Assembly (NCBI GenBank): GCA_030426805.1
Contig: JAUHXU010000006.1
Span: forward strand, 367,337-431,336
Direction: 5' to 3'
DNA: 64,000 nucleotides
From: a bacterium
Lineage (GTDB): Bacteria > Planctomycetota > JAFGQW01
Part shown: positions 59,299-64,000 of the stretch, one piece after another
Position numbering within the stretch: position 1 is the stretch's first letter
How the letters are laid out: every line of letters begins with the position of its first letter
The notes under the pieces: model-generated
The model's input: only the letters and a program-made list of their open reading frames with translations
Told to the model about the DNA's origin: nothing
The model's database searches: none
Program-made: the position numbers and the translations under genes

Positions 59299-60222
59299 TC
59301 AGTCGACGACCGGCGTCCAGGCGTCGTCCGGGTCGAACGCGTCGATCTTCTCGACGGCCGCGTCGGTGTCGGCGCCGAGATCGCGTTGGAAGACGATGCC
59401 GAGCTGGTTCACGACGAACGTCATGATCCCGGAGCGGCCGTACTCGGCGGGCCACGCGACGACCGCATGGCCGCCGGTCAGTGCGCCGTCGACGACGTAA
59501 CTGCGTGCGCCACCGGGCGCGGCGGCACCCTGTGCGGTCAGGATGCGGTAGTGGTAGCCGTGATACGGCGTCGGCTCCTCGTCAGTGCCGCGGCGATAGC
59601 CTTCAGCAGCCGCGTCGGCGACGAGTTCCCCGAGTGGGCTCGGCACCTCGCCGTCGGTGGCACGCCAGTAGAGGCCGTCGCGCTTTCCCGACGTGCTGAA
59701 GAAGCGCGCGGCGTAGCACGGCGTACCGGTCGGGGCGAGGGCGCGGTAGTCGCTCTGGGCATCGACGATCGCGCGGCACACCTCGATCGCCGCCAACTCG
59801 TTGCGGCCGATCCGGCGGTCGAGCATCTCGTCGATGCCGGCGGCGCAATCGAAGCGCCACGCGTCGCCGTCGCGGACCAGCGGGATCGGGAACGGCCACC
59901 GGTTGTTCCCGACGACGAGGACGACGGATCCGTCGTCCTGCTCGACGGTCGCGTTGTGCTCGGCGTAGCGCGCGAGAAAGCCGTCGCAATCGTTGCGCAG
60001 TTGCACGGAGTCGCCGGTGTCGAGCAGGGCGTCGGCGTCGCCGCCGAGCACGTCGCGCAGCGGCTGCGTCGGCTCCTTCGTGTCGGCGGCCGCGACGAGT
60101 GCGTCGACGGCCGCGCGAGCGGACGGGTAGGCCTTGCCGAGCGCCGGGGCATCGGACTTCGTCGATCCGCAAGCCGTCAGTAGCGCGAGCGCAGCGGCTG
60201 CGAGCAGTGTGGTGATCTTCAT
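59299..60222 (-). CDS. DUF2950 lipoprotein
   Basis: A 307-residue protein starting one base after the DUF3300 gene stops. A lipobox (LALLTACGS) gives a lipidated Cys. It has the DUF2950 body (FSTSGKRDGLYWRATDGEVP, YHGYHYRILTAQGAAAPGGA, YGRSGIMTFVVNQLGIVFQR). DUF2950 and DUF3300 genes are usually paired; the product is thought to act in the envelope, but no reaction is known. Confidence 0.88.
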   Translation of the reverse strand: MKITTLLAAAALALLTACGSTKSDAPALGKAYPSARAAVDALVAAADTKEPTQPLRDVLGGDADALLDTGDSVQLRNDCDGFLARYAEHNATVEQDDGSVVLVVGNNRWPFPIPLVRDGDAWRFDCAAGIDEMLDRRIGRNELAAIEVCRAIVDAQSDYRALAPTGTPCYAARFFSTSGKRDGLYWRATDGEVPSPLGELVADAAAEGYRRGTDEEPTPYHGYHYRILTAQGAAAPGGARSYVVDGALTGGHAVVAWPAEYGRSGIMTFVVNQLGIVFQRDLGADTDAAVEKIDAFDPDDAWTPVVD

Positions 60223-60223
60223 C

Positions 60224-61378
60224 TCAGCGCCTCCGTCCGCCGCCGCGCCGTGCGCCGCCACCGCCGAACCGGCTCCGACCGTGTGATGCCCGCGAGGCAC
60301 GACCGCGGTTGCTGTGCTGCTTGGCAGTCGATCGGTGGCTGCCGCTGAAGGCCGAACGCCCGCTGCTCTTGTGCGAGCGGTTCGTCGAGCGATCATGCGT
60401 TGGCCGGGACGCCTGCGACGGTTTGTGTCCGCGGAAGGACTTGCGCGCCTGCGCGGCCTGCGTCTTGCTCTTGCCGCCGAACCGGTTGGCCGTCGCTTTG
60501 TCGCGATAGGCGACGCCCTTGCGGTGCTTCGGGTCGTGCTTCCACGCCCCCTTGCCGTTGGCGTTGCCGCCCCGGTTCTGGAAGTCGCGCTTGTACTTGT
60601 TGCGATCGATGTTCGCGTTCAGATTGACGTTGCGGTTGATGTCGATGTCGACACGGCCGTAGCCCCAGCCGCAGCGGCCCCACGCGTAGCCCCACGCGAC
60701 GCCGCAGGCGAACCCGACCCCGAACCCGATCACCGGCCCCGGCACCCAGTAGGGCGGGCGGTAGTAGATCGGCGGCGGATACGCCGGATACCACCACGGA
60801 CCGTAGATGACGCGCGGGTCGTACGCCGGCACGTAGATCACCTTCGGATCCGAAGACTGGATCACGATCACCTCGCTGCCGCCGTCGGCCTTCTCCTCGA
60901 CCGTCATCTTCTCGGAGTTCTCGAGGTTGCCCGCGTCCTTCGCCTTCTTGCGGAGCTTCTGGATCGCGGCCATCACGGCCTTCTGGTCCGCGAGGAACGC
61001 GTCGCCGATCTTGCCGAGCGAGTCGAGGTTGGCGCTGAGTGAAGCGAGCACGTCGGGCACGTTGACGAGCGACTTCACGCTCGGGTCCCAGTCCTCTTTC
61101 TCCAGCGCCTTTGCGAGCGCGTCGCCCTTGAGCGATTTGTGCTTCTTGACCCAGCGATCCGCCTCGACGACCTCGAGCGGGAACGTCGAGGCCATCAGGA
61201 TCTGGGTCAGCAGGTCATCCGGGTAGAGTGCGATCGGCGCGAGGACCTGGTCCAGTTCCTCGGGCTTGATCGCGGCCTTGTTCGGCGCCGCTTTGGCCGT
61301 GGCGTCCTGTGCGTGCGTGGCCGTTGTCGCGAACAGGGCGACGACGAGTGTGGCGCACGCGAACCGGGCGGTTCGCAT
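60224..61378 (-). CDS. DUF3300 protein with basic low-complexity tail
   Basis: A 384-residue exported protein. After the signal (TLVVALFATTATHAQ) comes the DUF3300 core (LDQVLAPIALYPDDLLTQIL, STFPLEVVEADRWVKKHKSL), then a Pro/Tyr-rich segment (YGPWWYPAYPPPIYYRPPYW), then 90 residues nearly all Arg, Ser, Gly, His and Lys. GGAGG precedes the ATG. Basic tails like this may bind DNA, RNA or acidic polysaccharide. First gene of the DUF3300/DUF2950 pair. Confidence 0.88.
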   Translation of the reverse strand: MRTARFACATLVVALFATTATHAQDATAKAAPNKAAIKPEELDQVLAPIALYPDDLLTQILMASTFPLEVVEADRWVKKHKSLKGDALAKALEKEDWDPSVKSLVNVPDVLASLSANLDSLGKIGDAFLADQKAVMAAIQKLRKKAKDAGNLENSEKMTVEEKADGGSEVIVIQSSDPKVIYVPAYDPRVIYGPWWYPAYPPPIYYRPPYWVPGPVIGFGVGFACGVAWGYAWGRCGWGYGRVDIDINRNVNLNANIDRNKYKRDFQNRGGNANGKGAWKHDPKHRKGVAYRDKATANRFGGKSKTQAAQARKSFRGHKPSQASRPTHDRSTNRSHKSSGRSAFSGSHRSTAKQHSNRGRASRASHGRSRFGGGGARRGGGRRR

Positions 61379-61571
61379 CGGGAGGTACCTCCGCTATCTC
61401 GGTTGACGTCGGGGTCGAGAGTCGCAGTGTAGCGAACGGACCCCGGTCGAGAAAATGAGCCGGACGGATTGATAGGTAAAACGGGTCGATTGGGGTAGCG
61501 GAGGATCCGCCCGGCTCTGGAGCTGCATCGTCCAATGGCCGGTCCGGTTCGTCAAGCACAACTCGGGGCGG

Positions 61572-63455
61572 CTACTTCGGAATCGGTGCGAGGCGGACCC
61601 GGCGCTCGCTCTCCTCGTCGACGCGCACCTTGATGTTCTCCGCGCCGATCAAGTCGTCGCCCTGGCGCACGGTCACCCGGTAGTCGTCCGGCAGCAGCAA
61701 GTAGGCGCGATTCGACGGTGGGTCGTCGCGGCTCTTCGTCCGCCCCGTGAACACCTCCCCGGTCGTCAGGCTCTCGAACGAGCACTGGATCCCATGAATC
61801 CGCTTCGGGTCGAACCCCTCGACGCGGACCCTGGCGTAGCCACCGCGCCGTAGCACGACGTCGTGCCGCGACGCGAGACCCTTCGAGAGCGGGATCGGTC
61901 GGGTGTATTGGATGGGGAGCCCGTCCGCGAGAAACTGCAGCACCACCGCGTCGTCCGCGAGGCCGGCGAGTTCGTAGTCCTCTACCGCCTTGTCGCTCTT
62001 GAGTCGCACCGATGCGTGGCGGAAGTCCAAGCTCTTGATGCGGATGGACACCTTGCCGACCGGCGTATCGTCGTCGCGCCGGATCGTGCCCCGCACGATC
62101 GCTCCCGGCTCGAAGACGTAGGTCTCGACGCGCTTGTCGGGCTCGACGAGCCGTCGCTCCGTTGGCAGGAAGTTGCCGCTGTTGCGGGTGCCGAAGCCGA
62201 AACCGAAGCGGACTGCGTCCGGGGAGTTCGTGAACACCGTCGCCCGCCCGCCCTCGGACTCCAGCAGGTCCGTCGTCAACAGCATGTCCGCGAACAGCGG
62301 GCTGACGACGATGTCGAGCGGTTGGTCGAATCGATCGACGAGCCGCAGGTCGATTCGGTGTCGTCCGTTGATCGTCAGATCGATCTCCGCGCCGGCCGCG
62401 ACCTCGTGGACGCGCTGGTTTCGCGCGTCGGCGGCGAACGAGTATCGGGAGTAGGGCCCCGGGCGGATCGACGGCCGCGCCGCCGCTTTGACCCGATACG
62501 TGCCCGGTGCGAGTCCGGTGAGCGTGAACGTTCCGTCCTCGGCGGTGCGGGCAAAGCGAATCGAGTCGTCGTCGGCCTTCGCCTCGACGTAGATTCCCGG
62601 GATGCGGGTTCCGTCGACCGCTCGCACGGTGCCGCGGATCGCGAGGGTGTTCGTCGCAGGCGGCTCTTCGGTCGTCGTGGCATTCGACTCGGCGACTGCC
62701 GATGGGGGCGACGGGGCACGGGTGTCGGGTGGCGTGCCGGTCGGAAGTGATTCCTCCGCGACCGTCGCGGGCTCGGTGCCGGTCGGTGCGGGCTCGTCCG
62801 GACGAGGCGCCTCCGAGCGCAACGCGACGACGCCGATCGTCACGAGTCCGACGAGCAGGCACGTGATCACGATCTTCGAGGCGAGCGCGCCGGCTGCGGC
62901 CTTCGCCGGAAGCGGAATTGCGATCGCCGCGCACACGCCGGCCCAGCCGCGCGGATCGTGCTGTTGCAGCCGCGTGCGGACCGCCGCCAACGCGCGTTCG
63001 ATCCGGTAGCGCACCGCGCGGTCGGTGATCCCGTCCTGCTCGGCGATCTGAGCGGTGCTGAGTCCCTGATAGAAGTGCCGCACGATGACGAGCTTGTCGG
63101 CGTCGCCGAGTTCGGCGACGACCGATGCGAGGAGTTGTGCCTCCTCGGCGCTCTCGGCGGCCATCGCGACGTCGATCGACGGCAGTCGGCTGGCGGCCGC
63201 GAGTTCCCGCTTCCGCCGCCGCGCCTCCGACCGCAAACGCAGCGCGTGCCGTCGCGTGAGTACGGCGCGCAGATAGGCGCCGAGACGCCCGCGCTCGCGG
63301 ATCGTCCGCCCGGCCGCGTTCGCGAGCGTATCGTGAACGAGGTCCTCGATCTCCGCATCGGTCGGGTTTGCGAGCAACTCCGCCGCCAAGCAGCGGAGGC
63401 CCTTGAGGTGCTTGCGGACCTCGGATGCGCGCAGATCGATCTCGAATTCGGCCAT
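61572..63455 (-). CDS. Sigma factor fused to a transmembrane carboxypeptidase-regulatory-like protein
   Basis: A 627-residue protein. Residues 1-165 match an ECF-type sigma factor: region 2 (DAEIEDLVHDTLANAAGRTI, LGAYLRAVLTRRHALRLRSE) and region 4 (VIVRHFYQGLSTAQIAEQDG, then RAVRYRIERALAAVRTRL). One transmembrane helix follows (KIVITCLLVGLVTIGVVAL, about 190-210), then a Pro/Thr-rich linker and several carboxypeptidase-regulatory/PEGA-like beta domains (IRGTVRAVDGTRIPGIYVEA, DGTFTLTGLAPGTYRVKAAA). The outside part could sense a signal and the inside part direct transcription, in one chain without a separate anti-sigma protein. Known as a planctomycete-type arrangement, targets unknown. Confidence 0.85.
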   Translation of the reverse strand: MAEFEIDLRASEVRKHLKGLRCLAAELLANPTDAEIEDLVHDTLANAAGRTIRERGRLGAYLRAVLTRRHALRLRSEARRRKRELAAASRLPSIDVAMAAESAEEAQLLASVVAELGDADKLVIVRHFYQGLSTAQIAEQDGITDRAVRYRIERALAAVRTRLQQHDPRGWAGVCAAIAIPLPAKAAAGALASKIVITCLLVGLVTIGVVALRSEAPRPDEPAPTGTEPATVAEESLPTGTPPDTRAPSPPSAVAESNATTTEEPPATNTLAIRGTVRAVDGTRIPGIYVEAKADDDSIRFARTAEDGTFTLTGLAPGTYRVKAAARPSIRPGPYSRYSFAADARNQRVHEVAAGAEIDLTINGRHRIDLRLVDRFDQPLDIVVSPLFADMLLTTDLLESEGGRATVFTNSPDAVRFGFGFGTRNSGNFLPTERRLVEPDKRVETYVFEPGAIVRGTIRRDDDTPVGKVSIRIKSLDFRHASVRLKSDKAVEDYELAGLADDAVVLQFLADGLPIQYTRPIPLSKGLASRHDVVLRRGGYARVRVEGFDPKRIHGIQCSFESLTTGEVFTGRTKSRDDPPSNRAYLLLPDDYRVTVRQGDDLIGAENIKVRVDEESERRVRLAPIPK

Positions 63456-63584
63456 CCAGGCGGCCCCCTACTCGTCCGAACGTTGCCCGCTACATGGCCC
63501 GACCCGACCCGCTACCCCATCCCGAGTTCCCGCCGCCGGCAATCGCGGAAGCGGTTTTTCGGAATTCCGAGGTGAGGGCACGCC

Positions 63585-63803
63585 CTACACGACCTCGAAG
63601 CCCACGATCTGGTTGCCGCTGACTTGGACGCGGACCGTCTCGCCGCTTTCGAGTGCGTTGGCCATTTCGGCTGCATCGACGAGGAGTTCGGGCGTGGTCG
63701 TCGAATAGACGGAGCCGTTGACGGTGACGGTCACCGTCGCCGTGCCGCCGACAATTCCTGATACGAGAATCGCATTTCCGTTCGAAAGGGTGATCCAGGT
63801 CAT
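63585..63803 (-). CDS. Small beta-rich protein, hypothetical
   Basis: A 72-residue frame with alternating Thr/Val strands (GTATVTVTVNGSVYSTTTP, ETVRVQVSGNQIVGFEVV) and no signal peptide. A GGGAT lies just upstream of the ATG. It is the only small frame in this gap with a plausible protein pattern. It resembles small beta-barrel proteins but no family is recognised. Confidence 0.45.
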   Translation of the reverse strand: MTWITLSNGNAILVSGIVGGTATVTVTVNGSVYSTTTPELLVDAAEMANALESGETVRVQVSGNQIVGFEVV

Positions 63804-63961
63804 TTGTCATCCCGTTTCCGTAGCTACCGATGATGCAACCCAAGGGTCGAGCAGCGACCCTCCGCAGGCCTGCGATTTCGGACTAGAGCACGGGCGCTGT
63901 CAACCCCTTCGGAGTAGGCACGATCGTTGACGCCGACTCGTCGTGGAGCGACGATGCCGCG

Positions 63962-64000
63962 ATGAACTGGTATGACGCGATCGTCGGTGCGCTGCTCGGC
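63962..64000 (+). CDS. Possible start of a membrane protein gene (truncated by window edge)
   Basis: The last 39 bases read MNWYDAIVGALLG from an ATG at 63962 and look like the start of a hydrophobic N-terminus. No clear ribosome site. Only the edge is visible, so this is tentative. Confidence 0.3.
   Translation, partial: MNWYDAIVGALLG

Noticed and set aside
1..64000. tRNA or rRNA genes, CRISPR arrays, insertion sequences, prophage or attachment sites
   Set aside because: No cloverleaf-like conserved stretch, spaced direct repeats, transposase motif or integrase was seen; a covariance-model scan would be needed to exclude small RNAs.

Overview
The window is a GC-rich bacterial chromosome segment with about 50 protein genes and no tRNA, rRNA, CRISPR or insertion sequence that I could recognise. 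Several features point to Planctomycetota or a close relative. These are a DUF1800/DUF1501 pair, an FG-GAP/ASPIC-UnbV protein with a redoxin domain, HEAT-repeat secreted proteins, a sigma factor fused to a membrane-anchored carboxypeptidase-regulatory-like tail, and a home-made C-terminal beta domain on several secreted propeller proteins. The assignment rests on gene content only.

Layout. 1-8.0 kb: end of a PEGA-like protein, a secreted kelch protein, a redoxin/FG-GAP/ASPIC protein and a very large HEAT protein. 8.05-8.5 kb: a stand-alone lipoate-binding protein of LbpA type. 8.7-16.1 kb: a GNAT-like protein, a three-gene DUF1800/DUF1501 operon, a metallophosphatase and a small membrane protein. 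16.3-26.8 kb: the central operon, nine tightly packed genes in the order hdrC1, hdrB1, hdrA, a conserved linker protein, an hdrC2-B2 fusion, a class V aminotransferase (cysteine-desulfurase-like), etfB, etfA and an EtfD/EMO-like membrane Fe-S quinone reductase. 26.8-36 kb: a secreted propeller, an MscK-like channel, a TetR regulator with two copies of its putative operator, a secreted protein and a porin. 36.4-40.6 kb: a second sulfur-related operon with transglutaminase lipoprotein, TusA-like, DsrE-like, TusA-OsmC fusion, core-MetE-like methyltransferase and a membrane protein. 40.7-64 kb: secreted hydrolases, GT-C-type membrane proteins, a minor-pilin operon, a beta-lactamase-family hydrolase, a DUF3300/DUF2950 pair and the sigma-factor fusion.

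How it fits together. The sHdr-like complex, the lipoate-binding protein and the TusA/DsrE carriers look like parts of one cytoplasmic sulfur-transfer and oxidation pathway. In known sHdr systems, sulfane sulfur is passed by TusA/DsrE-type carriers and oxidised while bound to LbpA and sHdr. Here the operon also encodes its own electron exit, ETF and then a membrane quinone reductase, and its own desulfurase-like PLP enzyme. The second operon adds a zinc-type methyltransferase of the MetE fold and a TusA-OsmC fusion. That suggests the sulfur may come from a methylated or organic thiol rather than only from thiosulfate. No lipoate-assembly genes (lipS1/lipS2, sLpl(AB)), sox genes or sHdrR-type regulator lie in the window.
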